52,069 nt of DNA, taken from positions 11,392-63,460 of the forward strand of contig CAUDNR010000102.1 of assembly GCA_958430865.1 (NCBI GenBank), written 5' to 3'. Positions 12,331-23,750 of the stretch are shown here, piece after piece. This DNA is from Entrophospora sp. SA101. Lineage: Eukaryota > Glomeromycota > Glomeromycetes > Entrophosporales > Entrophosporaceae. A model generated the notes under the pieces. The model was not told the DNA's origin. It saw nothing but the letters and a program-made list of their open reading frames with translations, and ran no database searches. A program made the position numbers and the translations under genes. Each line of letters opens with the position of its first letter. Position 1 is the first letter of the stretch.

Positions 12331-14985
12331 ACAACAACAATTTTTATAAATAAATATAAATATAAACAAATTTACATTTAATATTCTTCTAATCATAATA
12401 AATAATATTAGACTAATCTTTTTTTATACAAAATATATATAAATATGCATTTTTTGTATTTAATTTTTTATTTATTATTTTTTGAAAAAGAGGTGGTTAA
12501 TAAAAAGTTTATTTAATATTAAAACAACTATAATGCTTTTATTATATGTGGTGGTTTTCTGAAAAAATTCCCATTTGAATTTGCGCTATATAAGAATACT
12601 ATATAATCCATAATAATAAACGCAACCAATAAATTCAAGATCTGCTACTTTAAATTTTTTATTTAATTGACATCAAAACAAGGCAACATAATTCTGACTT
12701 GTGTTTGAAAAATGTTACCAATTCATTGGTAAAAAAAAAAAAAACTGAGAGATCCTTCAATAATAATCAATTGCTAAATTTTTATTTTTGTTTAAAAAAC
12801 CAAATAATATAGAAATATTTAATACTTTTTTTCTCTACCAATAAATAATTTAATAAAGTGCATACTTTTTCAACAGTGAACTTTTTCGTGGGTTGTTAAT
12901 TGGACTTGTCCTTGGCTTCTTACTTCATTATAAACCAACTACACATGATATGATAATAAAACAAAAATTCGATGAAATAATCAAATAAATCAAAACAACC
13001 CCCCACTAGTGGGTTAACCAGGAAAAGAAAAGATTGATGGAAAAGGAAGATGAAGAAAGAAAAATTAGTAATGATATTTGCTTTAATTGATAAGATAATA
13101 ATAATATATTCGCACCAGAGTAATCAAAGAATACGTAAATACTCATCAATGGCTTTGGGTCTAAATATTTTCCTCCCGTGAAATTGCTCTGGTGGTTTTT
13201 ATCTTGTATGCATAAATTAAAATCATAATGTATTTTTCTCTTGGTTCAAAATAAATAAAGCTATCTTATTTTGTTGCTATTTAATTATTTCTTAATGTGG
13301 AATACCTTTGTTTCTATTACAATGTTCATTATGATTTTGCAATGCGTTTGATGTGCATCGCTAAGGCAATAACAATACTAAGATCGTGCAGAAATGAAAC
13401 TTTTAAGTAACTAATTTTGAAGACAAGTAAAAATGAGAGAATTTGGTAAAGTTAGTTAAGATCCTTTTCATGTAGGACAAGGTTTCCATTGCCTTGTCGC
13501 TCAAGTTATAGTAGAAAATTTTAGTGGTCAAGTCTTTACTTGATTCCTTTTTTTTTTGTGTGTGTCCCATTGTAGAATTCCTTTCCAAATGAATAAATCT
13601 GACATTTATCACATGTACCATATTTAATAAAATCTTCCTTCTACCACTTCTACCAAACATACTATCAATTCCATAGAATTTTTATAGAGTAGATGATTGT
13701 AACATGAGGCTTTGAACAAGTGAGAGGCTTTAACAGTCTCTTTAACAACAACACAATTTCAATAAACCTCAGGGCCACGCGTCACCTATTTCAGGTTAGC
13801 CTCCGTAAACCAAATGAGAACGTTATTTTTTAAATAATTGAGCCCTGAAGTAATTTTCTTCAATACCTGTTAAATTTCCAACAATCAAATATCGCATATT
13901 GTGTTGTTTTTGATGTTCCCAGATTTGTCTAAAGGCTGCTTTCCCATTTTCAATGGTTATGTACTTTTTTTTTTTACCAACACCTTATAATTAATTAATT
14001 ATTATTATAATAATTATGCAAAACAAGCATACCAATCAATCAATCAATCAATCATTTATTATTATGATAAAGAATCTCATGGAGGTAAACATAACCGTCT
14101 AATGTAGAAGAATGTAGAAAACAAGATAAATTTCACTCCATATTTTGATTTATAATATCAATAAGGCTATTTCATAAAAAAAAAATAAGGTATTAATATC
14201 TCTAGTTATTAATAAATAACACATCTTCCTCGGAACCCATGCCAAAATAATACTTCTAATAAGATTAATATGTTTATTAATGAATGCCTAGTTCTTTTTC
14301 CCTTTCTAAAATTTCAATGTATTGTGGGAATATACAAGTAGTTGCCTAATTTGGATATCTTATTCTTTACTTAATTCGGAAAGATCATTAGGTAATCGAA
14401 ACATTTGGTGGTTGGAAGAATCCACTAATAAATAAAAAGATCAAAAAATAAAAATAAAAACAATTAATGAGTAGTACTGGGAGGACCAGAACAGAAAAAC
14501 CCCGTTTTGCAATGATGCTAGAAATAGGAATGTCCAACTTTTAAGAAAGAATTAAAAAAATGTATCGTGCTATACGAGCACTATCATATAATTTGTATGT
14601 TAATAATAAAATAATCAACATTATATCAGATGCACATATATTCACAATATTTATTACATAATTTACATATGGACATGTATCCATGGCAATAATAAATGTA
14701 TATGAAATAATGTTAAAAATAATATTTTGCCGAATGTTGTAATCATTACAACATTTAATCGAAGGATTTGGCTTTAGATTATTTTAATATGATGATAAAT
14801 ATAAATACAAGTTTAATTTATATTTGGAGTAATTTTTTTGTTCTTTTATTATTATTATTTTATTTTGAATGAATATAGTAATAGTAAACTTGCCGCAAAT
14901 TTTATTATAAAGACCTTAAAAGATTACATAATATGTAATAATTCATTTCTTGTTATATACAGATATCTATGTCTATTATATTTAT

Positions 14986-16430
14986 TTAAAAATAGGAAAT
15001 TGACAGAATAAGAAGGAAGGTATTAAAACTACTGAATTGATTAGACATCATCGGTCTGCATAATGTACTAATTAAAGTTACTTCATCTAATGCTTCTCTC
15101 TGCAACTTCACGCCATTATCTTCTTTTTTTAATCTAGTACAGAAGACACGTGAGCATCCAACATGATAAAAGCTCAATATTATTTTCTCTATTCTTTGCC
15201 AACACAATGACATTAGACTTTCCCCCATACGTTCCTCACTGATCCCAAGATTTCTTCAGAGCCTTGCTCGCCAGACTCTGGCGCTCTGCCCTGTAGTCAA
15301 TGAAGAAATATGGTATAAATAATTCGGTTTTTCATGACAATTTTTATCAGCTATATGTCTTCTTATGCACTCAAGAAGATAATGCCATTCCAGACTTCTC
15401 AAAGTAAAGGAACCATGACATCCGTAGTATAAGTCCCTTCACTTTGTTCGCTCCAGGATGAACCACTTGAGAGCTTTTAACTACTCCATATCTCACCACT
15501 GGTTAATATATATTGGGAAGTTATCCTATAACCATTTACACAAAGATAAATACTTGATAATTACTTACAGTATGCTTAAGATACGTTCCGCTATTTTACT
15601 AGCTCGAATTCATACTCTTTCCATTCAATATTGTGTAAAATACACCCCATATCTCTTGAAGCATATGAATCCTTCACAAACTCGTTGCATATAGACTCGA
15701 CTGGATTGGGGAGAAGGGTTTTCATATCTTCACATGGTTTCTAGTATTGAATGTAAATATTAATATATAAACTAAGCTTACTCCTAAATTGTTCTTACCA
15801 TAAATCTATGCCTCTGCTTACCCTTCAAGATATTCACTATCACCGAGTCATCACTGATCATCATATTAGCTTCTGGATCTTTCCATGTAAGGACAATTTT
15901 TTCTAAAGATTTATATCTGTACTCACGGATGCTAAATATAAAATTGTTATCCAAGTTTTTTTCAAAGTGATATTTTACAAAAATTCAAAATAATCTAACC
16001 TATCTCGAGCTTTAACTTCAACTTATTAAAAATTTCTTACATCTATAATCTGGATCCAATTCCTTGTCCTAAATGTTTGTTAGCATTTTTAATATTAATA
16101 TTATTTAAAAATATCTTTATCATATTACCATATTCAACATATTTTGATATCTGGTCTCAACCTATACCACGATAATAATAAAAATACCGGTATAATAGCT
16201 TCATGTTATGAAATTTTTAGACATTATTAGGAAAATATTATATTTGCACAGTGCATGATCGGATATTCTAATTCGTTGGTCAGCATTATTTTTGACTAGA
16301 TAATCATGGAAGGGTAAACCTTTGACATCGTTCTTCCAGGCCAACATCCCTTCATTCTTCCGCTATCACATACCAAATCTAGCTTAACATACACAATTGC
16401 CCAAGGTACCATCTTCAGTCGACAAATAAA
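14986..16430 (-). pseudogene. Lineage-specific protein, decayed (copy 2, longer 5' end)
   Basis: Same blocks as 7061-8201 (open frame 14986-15228, exon 15591-15740, exon ending 15799). Because this copy abuts unique DNA, it continues upstream past 16133: minus-strand frames near 16430-16245 read STEDGTLGNCVC, then NEGMLAWKNDVKGLPF and HDYLVKNNADQRIRISDHA. Stops occur between blocks. The upstream blocks show that the gene originally spanned 16133 and that copy 1 was cut by the duplication. Confidence 0.5.
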
Positions 16431-17554
16431 AAACAACGACTGTGCTACAACAAATAATGTCTAGAGACCCTTTCAACATTCGAGTCTCGATTTTTGATAT
16501 TAATATTAAGTCTGAAATAGTGAAAGTTATATAATAATAGAGATGTATATGTTAATTATATATATCCGAATTTAATATGTATTAGTATTATTATTATTAT
16601 TATTAGCGGATTTGGTGGTTTAGTAAATTTTCGATACCAAATTTTCCTATATATATTAATACTAATAATTCTAAAATGTAACAGACCTTTAATTCTTAGA
16701 TTTGATTTAAACGGAGGAATTTACTGTAAATGATTGATCACTTTAAAAATCACTTGAAAATAATTTTACACAGAAGGTTCAAGTAATACATTTAATTAGA
16801 ATAAAATTGGGATTTAAAAGAAATCGGAGAACTATATAGATGATAGAACCTTTAACATGGATAAATAACGTTGTAATTTTCTCAGCTTCATGTATAATTT
16901 TAATAATCATATTTATAATCAATTTAATTAATAATCATTTAATAAATAACACTGTCCTTAACCTTGTCCTTGTCCTTGTTGTTGTCTTCGAATATTATAT
17001 TTTTGTAATGATAATAAATCTACCTCTAACAATGAATTCATACTAACCCGTGCATAATTATTTTCTCCTGTTTTATATTTGTCTATATTGTTTTTATTGT
17101 TATTTATTTATTTCTTTTCTTTTAGTGAGGTAATATTTAATAAATTTTATTTAGTAGTTTTTTGGAGACGTACCTGATTTGGTAGCAAAGAGGAAAACGG
17201 CTAAAGAAGGGCACCCACCAAGGAACGTGATCAGGATATATAGTGTAAAATCTAAAAGATATTATTTAATAATAGTGAAAGATAGTTTTGAGGGTAAAGC
17301 ATAAATATACATTCGCGGAATTGTTGTTACGATTTAGTATAAATAAATTGGAAGAAATTGTATTAACATTGTTGTCATTTAAATAAATGAATATTGAGAT
17401 CCATTGTGAGACGCAGATTTCGTTCTCGCGATATGCAACTTTTGTCACGATACATTTTTTTAAATTTATATATGTCAATCGCCCAGCGAGTTTCTATTGT
17501 TGATCGGCGGACCAAATTTTTTTTATTTGACAAAACCACAAATAATTTTTAAAG
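16431..17554. other. Intergenic, AT-rich
   Basis: No gene recognised. A plus-strand frame at 16840-17046 is Ile/Leu/Asn-rich AT noise. A short frame at 17169-17302 reads VPDLVAKRKTAKEGHPPRNV and continues to a stop; it has no start or splice sites that I can assign, and may be an exon relic. Confidence 0.4.
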
Positions 17555-18270
17555 ATGGAAAACATTTTAGATAAAGATGATGATCAATATTCAAAGGAAA
17601 GAAAAACATATCTTGGGGAATGTCCAACTTGCAATAGACATAATACTGATTGAACATGGTGCCAATCATGCAATCCAAAACTATTAACTGAAGGATGGAC
17701 TAGTGGTAACGAAACATTAGATGAGTTGATTAAAAGTACACAACTTAAAGCAACAAGATATAATAATTATTATCATCAATGGATTTCTTATAATGATTTA
17801 ACAAATATTGAAAAGATGGGTGAAGGTGGGTTTGCAACTATATCCAAAGCTACTTGGTTAAATGGTAAGAAAAGTGTAAATGATGAAAATAAAAGAACTG
17901 GTGAAGATAGGACTGTGGCATTAAAAAAACTACATACACAGACAGACTCGATAAGTCAGCCCGCAGTAATCAATTGTTTAAAGTACTCAATAGTATAAAT
18001 TATGCGGCTGACTTATCGAGTCTGTCTGTGTAATTCACAGAATATTTCTGGTGAGTTTCTTAATGAGGTAAATTATTTTCTATTTCTATATTTTTCAAAT
18101 TTTTTAAAATATTATTCTGAAATTCAATATATTTATTTAGTTCAGAAATTATGTTACATTTTATGATAAATCATTTATAAATAAAATTTATGGATTAACA
18201 CAAGATCTAGTTACAAAAGAATATATCTTTGTAATGGAATACATGGAATATGGAAGTCTTCAAGATTATG
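17555..18270 (+). pseudogene. Partial TKL kinase unit 1 (zinc ribbon plus N-lobe)
   Basis: ATG at 17555 opens MENILDKDDDQYSKERKTYL, then GECPTCNRHNTD, an in-frame TGA (17651-17653), and WCQSCNPKLLTEGWTSGNE. A TKL kinase N-lobe follows: glycine loop GEGGFATISKA and lysine motif VALKKLH. A MITE at 17937-18030 interrupts the exon just after VALKKLH. Beyond it SQNISGEFLNE ends at a GTAAAT donor (intron 18068-18140), and exon 2 reads to the hinge (FVMEYMEYGSLQDY). Instead of a C-lobe (HRD, DFG) the frame runs straight into the start of unit 2 at a shared gatcaatattcaaa. The kinase could never have been catalytic in this form. Confidence 0.85.
17937..18030. mobile_element. 94-bp Tc1/mariner-type MITE with TA duplication
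   Basis: Perfect 25-bp terminal inverted repeats (17937-17961 starting cacagacagactcg; 18006-18030 ending cgagtctgtctgtg) flank about 44 bp with no coding capacity. TA lies on each side (17935-17936 and 18031-18032). The paralogous sites at 19229-19260 and 24159-24190 read ctacataattcacag without the element: an empty site with a single TA. TA duplication is the hallmark of Tc1/mariner transposases. No source transposase is visible here. Confidence 0.92.
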
Positions 18271-18870
18271 AAGATCAATATTCAAAAAAAAGAAGAAAAT
18301 ATCATGGGGAATGTCCAACCTGCAATAAATATAATACTAATTATTCATAGTGTCAATCATGTGATCCAAAGCTATTAACTGAAGGATGGACTAGTGGCAA
18401 TGAAACATTAGATGAGTTGATTAAAAGTATACAACTTAAAGCAACCGAGTATGATAATAATTGGTATCTTCAATGGATTCCTTATAATGATTTAACAAAT
18501 ATTGAAAAGATTGGTGAAAATGGTTTTACAACTATATCCGAAGCTACTTGGTTAAATTGTTATAAAAGTGTAAATCACAAAAATGGAAAATATATCAAAA
18601 CTGGTACTAGCAAAGATAGGTCTGTAACATTAAAAAAACTATGTAATTCACAGAATATTGCTGATGAATTTCTTAATGAGGTAAATTATTTTATTTTTTC
18701 TATTTATTTTCAGATTTTTTAAATATTATTGTTATTATTAAATATTTTATTTGTTATTTTAGCTCAAAAATTATACAAAATTTCATGATAAATTTTATAT
18801 TTATGGATTAACAAGACCCAATTACAAAAGAATATATCTCTGTAATGCATTACAAGGAAGATGAAAATCT
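18271..18870 (+). pseudogene. Partial TKL kinase unit 2
   Basis: Starts directly after the hinge of unit 1 (EDQYSKKRRKYHGECPTCNK). TGG is changed to TAG at 18348-18350 in the second Cys pair (expected WCQSC). The N-lobe reads GENGFTTISEATW, so the second loop glycine is Asn, and the lysine motif VTLKKLC keeps its Lys. Intron 18681-18762; exon 2 begins LKNYTKFHDKF and has lost the kinase frame before the hinge. Spacing to the neighbours (605 nt to unit 3; 691 nt from unit 1, 595 without the MITE) marks a head-to-tail duplication of about 600 bp. Confidence 0.8.
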
Positions 18871-19270
18871 TCAAAATGATGAATACTATGGTAAAAGAGG
18901 GGAAATTTATGGGAAATGTCTAACATGCAATAGATATAATACTGATGAGGCATGGTGTCAATCATGTGATCCAAAGCTATTAACTGAAGGATGGACTAGT
19001 GGCAATGAAACATTAGATAAGTTGATTAAAAGTACACAACTTAAAGCAACAAGATATAGTTATTATTCTTACCTTCAATGGATTCCTTACAATGGTTTAA
19101 CAAGTATTGAAGAGATAGGTAAAGGTGGGTTTGCAACTATATACAAAGCTATTTGGTTAAATGGCAACAAAGAAATTCGTTGTTATTATGATAAAAAACA
19201 ATAACTAGTTATGATAATAAGACTGTGGCATTAAAAAAAACTACATAATTCACAGAATATTTCTGATGCT
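18871..19270 (+). pseudogene. Partial TKL kinase unit 3
   Basis: Reads YGKCLTCNRYNTDEAWCQSC, LIKSTQLKATRY and the N-lobe GKGGFATIYKAIWLNG, then a stop at 19202-19204 and an 8-A tract that shifts the lysine motif (VALKK) out of frame. The kinase similarity ends near tctgatg. The open frame 18845-19204 (119 codons) starts in the preceding relic and is not a natural start. From 18969 on, the sequence is identical to unit 4 and everything that follows it. Confidence 0.8.
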
Positions 19271-19855
19271 CCTATTGTATATTAATAATAATTTTTATTG
19301 TATATAGTAATAACATTGTGTCAATATTTATTTGTTTTCTTCAAAAAATAGATCTAGAATCATTGTTATGCGACCATCAAAAAAAATCAACTGATGGTAA
19401 TAAGTAATGATACTACCGCTATGAATGATAATTCTTTATTGTATATAATAATAACATTATGAGATCTATGGTTAAACGAGTCATTGTTACGCGTACTATT
19501 AATGATATATATAATAATAACATTGTGAGATTTATGGTTAAACGAATCATCGTTCACGTCATAAAGAGTTGATAAAATCAGGAACAGAATTGCCTGTCCT
19601 CAACACAGATCTAGCACTCACATGGGTGTAGAAGAATTGCCTGCCACACATGAGAATGAATCTGTGAAGATTGATGGCGGAATTGCCTGCCGAGTCTGCA
19701 TGATTTTGCTTCTTGTTTTGGCTAGACATTGGCATTTTGAAAGATTTTTAACAAGTTTTTTTTTTAAATAATATATTTCAATAATAAATATAGTAAGTGA
19801 TCATATATTATTGAACAAAAATATATATATACATCTGGATAATTAATTATAATTC
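19271..19855. repeat. Intergenic with two short internal repeat sets (also 24201-24785)
   Basis: Two repeat sets sit between the kinase relic and the branching-enzyme 3' end. First, a unit of about 60 bp containing tatggttaaacga appears twice (19447-19500 and 19511-19560). Second, gaattgcctg recurs at 19587, 19634 and 19680, spaced 47 and 46 bp. Both sets recur in the identical block at 24201-24785. No gene seen. Confidence 0.6.
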
Positions 19856-20255
19856 CTAATGATGTGTAAGAACTAATGCAACGCGACATGGAATATAAAC
19901 CTATTTATATAAATATATGTATATATTAACTCGTATATATTAACTATTTTGGATCAAATTAATATATAATAAAAATTATATTTATTTATATGTACCTTGA
20001 TGAAATTTTTTCTTCCATTCCAAGGTTCGGGAGTTGAAAAATAAGGTATACTTTCATTTATTCTATCATGACCTCCAAATTTTTTATTATCCAAGTTTAA
20101 TATAACGGTATATTTACCCGACCATTCTGTACCAACTTTATAATCAGAAAATGAATTTGTAGGATGGAAATTGAAAATCCATAACAAATTTCCTCGTTCG
20201 AACACTATAACCTTATCACTTTCATGCTTTGCTGAAATATATGCCTTCAAAAACA

Positions 20256-20314
<59 letters not shown>

Positions 20315-22042
20315 TTAATTAATTAATTACCTGAGGTGAATCTAACCAATGATGTTTTTCTTCTAAATTTTGCATGGCTTTATCAAACTCATTCAAATAT
20401 CTATATCTTAAATTTTTGTCATCAACGATATTCCATTGTCTTCTTGCATAATGATACGAATTATTATTTCCCTGGCGAGGAAAATCTAACCATTCTGGAT
20501 GTCCAAATTCATTGCCTTCAAAATTAAGATATCCTTCACCTCCAAGTCCGTGAGTTAATAACCTGAATTGAATTAAATGAGTAATATAATAAATATTGTT
20601 TCAAAAAATAGAAATACTATCTACCTTATCATTTTATGTAATGCAATTCCACGATCAATAATTGGTGTACGAGGAGTCAAATCAGACATATTAGTATACA
20701 TTTCTTTATCCATTAACCAGAAAGCAATTGTTTTATCACCAACAAGTGCTTGATCATGAGATTCAGCATATGCGATTGTCTTTTCCTTTTTTTAATTATT
20801 TATTTTATTTCCAAAGAAATTCAATTTATTTAAAAAAAATATATATAAATTATTAAAATAAACATAATAATATAAAATAAAAATTTACCATATGTCTTCT
20901 ATTTATTAATGTCCAACAAATATCTCCAACATTCCAATCTTCATCACGTTGTTCTTTCAATAATTTAATCCACATATCAGGGATAGCCATAGCTAATCTA
21001 TAATCAAACCCAGTACCACCTTCAGATATTGGACGACATAAACCAGGCATACCAGACACATCTTATGTAATGATAAATTAATTGTAAAATAAATAAATAA
21101 ATTATTATGAAGATGTGGCATATTTTATATAAAATTACCTTCTGCTATTGTATTAATATTTGGATAAAGTTGGTGCAACGTATCATTTGCCTATTAAAAA
21201 ATCAATATATACTTACTAATAGATATAGACTTTAAATTAAATTATAAAATATTCAGATTATAAAATTACCAGCATTAAATACGTAACAGCATCTTCATCC
21301 ACACTATCACCAAAGTATTCATGATAGCCACCAGAAAATCCAGTTCCAATACCATGATGAGTGTACATCATACTGGTAACTCCATCAAATCTAAATCCAT
21401 CAAACTTATACTCCTCCATAAAAAATCTAAGATTTGATAGTAAAAATCGAAGCACTTCCCAACTTCCATAATTAAACAAGCGACTATTTATAATAATAAA
21501 TAGATATTTTTTAATAATATTAGTAGCAATATATTATTATACATTCATTTATATATTTTATATTTATGAATATAGTATTAATGATCATCCTAATTACCTA
21601 TCCCAAAGCTCATGTCTTCCTTTCCCTCCTTCATGGAAGTAGCAATTATCTGAACCATCAAACATATTCAAGCCATCCAAAACATTTTTGCAAGCATGTG
21701 AATGAACTATGTCCAAGTATACAGTCAGACCAATTCCATGAGCAGTATCAATAAGATATTTTAATTCTTCAGGAGTTCCTGTTAATTAGAATGAAAAAAA
21801 CATTCATAAAAATTATTAATATAATTATAATGACAATGATAAGAAATAATTTAAACACATACCATAACGACTGGAGATAGCATAAAAACTGGTAACTTGA
21901 TATCCAAAAGATGCATAATATGCATGCTCCATGATAGCCATCAATTGAATAGTATTATAACCTAGATCTTTTATACGAGGTAATATATTATCTGCAAACT
22001 CTTTATAAGTCCCAATACGACCTTCAGGTGTTGATATACCAA
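19856..22042 (-). pseudogene. GLC3: 1,4-alpha-glucan branching enzyme, 5'-truncated copy (exons 5-13)
   Basis: Exons 5-13 of the gene at 24786-27884, base-identical with offset 4,930: 21863-22042, 21598-21778, 21270-21483, 21139-21190, 20889-21061, 20625-20785, 20331-20562, 19996-20244 and 19856-19900. All catalytic motifs are present ([29 protein letters not shown]). Exons 1-4, which code the N-terminus and CBM48, are missing: identity ends at 22090, inside intron 4, 48 nt before a 10-N gap. Either a truncated duplicate or an assembly duplicate; identical ATT microsatellites favour the latter or a very recent event. Confidence 0.85.
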
Positions 22043-22085
22043 CTTATATATATGTGTGTGTGTATAAATGTATTAATATATATTG

Positions 22086-22137
22086 AGTAATAATGAGAAA
22101 TGGTTTGATTGGTAATTAAAACAGGTGATGCAGAATG
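22086..22137 (+). other. 52-bp exact match to VPS25 at a scaffold gap edge
   Basis: Bases 22086-22137 equal 45849-45900, which in the VPS25 gene covers the end of intron 3 and the first 13 bases of exon 4 (atgcagaatg). The match stops exactly where the N run begins. The branching-enzyme identity ends at 22090, so both matches overlap by 5 bases. This looks like a contig end extended by one assembly k-mer. Confidence 0.9.
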
Positions 22138-22147
22138 NNNNNNNNNN
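22138..22147. other. Scaffold gap (10 N)
   Basis: Ten N characters. Gap size is probably arbitrary. Sequence on either side need not be contiguous in the genome. Confidence 0.99.
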
Positions 22148-22689
22148 AGTAAACTTTTTTCTTTGCTTAAGTAAAGGTAAAATAAAATATATTAATATGT
22201 TTTCTGAGTTATGTTTTATCTGCACGCTAAAAAAAAATTTATTTAGTGGAACAAAAGTATAGTACAATTTTTCATGCAAAGGTACTCAATTAATCATTTT
22301 TGTGTCAATTTTCCTCCGCTGACCACTATGTAAGACTCTCCGATTTATTCATGGATTGTCAATTAAAGTTGCACAAGTTTAACAAATTTGCTATGTTAAA
22401 CCCCAAAGTGATGTTTTACACACAAATTTTTTATATTAAAAATGAACGAATTGGAAGAATTGAAAATTTTGAAATCTGTATTGCGGATCTTTTATCACGT
22501 GATACTAATAAAGAGAATGCAACATGCTAAATCTATTTTTAAAACACGTGACTGTAAAAATTTATTGCATTTTTGATTGGGTTTTTTCCCAAATCTGTAG
22601 CTGTGGCGCAGAAAGTTGTAGGGACTAGGTGTCCTGCACCATATATTGCTTGTAGGGACGCCTCAAGTATTGTAGTTGTCAAATCATTC
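22148..22689. other. Unassigned sequence right of the gap
   Basis: No gene recognised. A 76-codon plus frame at 22300-22530 has ordinary composition but no domain, intron or homologue that I can name. The segment 22600-22680 is GC-richer (ctgtggcgcagaaagttg, gtagggacgcctcaag) without a readable frame. Confidence 0.4.
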
Positions 22690-23460
22690 GTTTGTTTGAA
22701 TTATTATCATTCTTTTATTATTTGAATTGTTATCATTTGAATTGTTATCATTTGTTTATTATTCGAATTGTGTATCATTCATTTATTATTCGAATTGTTA
22801 TCTATCATTCGTTTATCATTCGAATTGACATCATTCGTTTATTATTATTATTCGAATTGACATCATTCGTTTATCATTCGAATTGACATCATTCGTTTAT
22901 TATTATTATTCGAATTGTATCATTCGTTTATAATTCGAATTGACATCATTCGTTTATTGTTATTATTTGAATTATCATCATTCGTTTATCATTCGAATTG
23001 TATCATTTGTTTATATTATTATTCAAATTGTATCATTTGTTTATTATTTGAATTGTTATCATCATTCGTTTATTATTCGAATAGTTATCATTCGTTTATT
23101 CTTTGAATTATCATCATTCGTTTATTATTTGAATTGTTATCATTCGTTTATTCAAACTATTTGTTTTGCTTGAATTATTCATTTTATTTCATTTTTTATT
23201 GTTAGAATTGTTGTCATTCGTTTATTCGAACTATTTGTTTATTCATTTTATTCAAACCACTTGTTTATTTGTAATATTCGAATTATTCATTTTACTCAAA
23301 TTATTCGTTTTATTCAAATTATTCAAATTATTTGTTTTATTTGAATTATTCGAATTATTATTATTTGTTTTATTTAAATTATTGATTGAATTATTTGTTT
23401 TATTTGTTTATTTGAATTATTCATTTATCTTTTTTGAATTATCAAATCATCATATTTTTA
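22690..23460. repeat. TTCGAAT minisatellite (about 20-30 bp units)
   Basis: Imperfect tandem units of the form atcattcgtttattattcg plus aattgttatc. Units vary in length and decay rightwards to ttatttgaattattcaaa. They create long spurious frames rich in Phe, Ile, Tyr and His on the plus strand, which are not genes. The right border (about 23475-23535) resembles 1428-1485. Confidence 0.85.
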
Positions 23461-23750
23461 TTCACAATGTAATTCAAATACTCAAATTCATAACGAGCAA
23501 AACAAATAATTTGAATAAACCCTTATTTGAATATCAAGCATATAGTTGTGTCTAGTGATTTTAATTTAGTTTGTCATATTTGGTGACTCCAATAACTCTG
23601 ATCATACACTTGCAATATTTATTACAGTTTTACGACTTTAGGGTTCAGGTAAATTTAATTTTTTAATATTTTTTGTGATACATATTTGTGGCTGAAAAAA
23701 AAAAGTTATTTAAAAAAAAATTTTTTTTTTACAATTATACAAAAACCACA
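23461..23750. other. Minisatellite border and kinase-unit upstream region
   Basis: From 23475 the sequence matches the TTCGAA-type repeat border. About 23560-23750 is AT-rich with no gene and leads into the ATG of kinase unit 4. Confidence 0.5.

Larger units (their letters stand above)
8202..16133 (+). repeat. Tandem segmental duplication, copy 2
   Basis: Second head-to-tail copy of the unit at 277-8201, ending with the third accatat at 16127-16133. After that the sequence reads tcaacat where the inner junction reads cgaacat. The unique DNA right of 16133 continues the minus-strand pseudogene that the inner junction cuts, so this right edge is the ancestral one and the junction at 8202 is the new one. 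Confidence 0.93.

Noticed and set aside
16840..17046. Hydrophobic plus frame that could be a small membrane protein
   Set aside because: Composition follows the AT-rich sequence (TTAATAAT and CCTTGTCC repeats); no conserved motif or context.
20336..21754. Plus frames within the branching-enzyme copy (and 25266-26684)
   Set aside because: Antisense shadows of branching-enzyme exons.
22073..22279. Minus open frame of 68 codons
   Set aside because: It runs through the 10-N gap and joins sequences that may not be neighbours.
22690..23460. Regular repeats that could suggest a CRISPR array
   Set aside because: Units are contiguous and imperfect with no unique spacers, AT-rich, and in a eukaryotic context; it is a minisatellite.
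22692..23555. Four overlapping plus-strand open frames of 63-129 codons
   Set aside because: They are translations of the minisatellite in different frames (Phe/Ile/His/Tyr runs), not genes.
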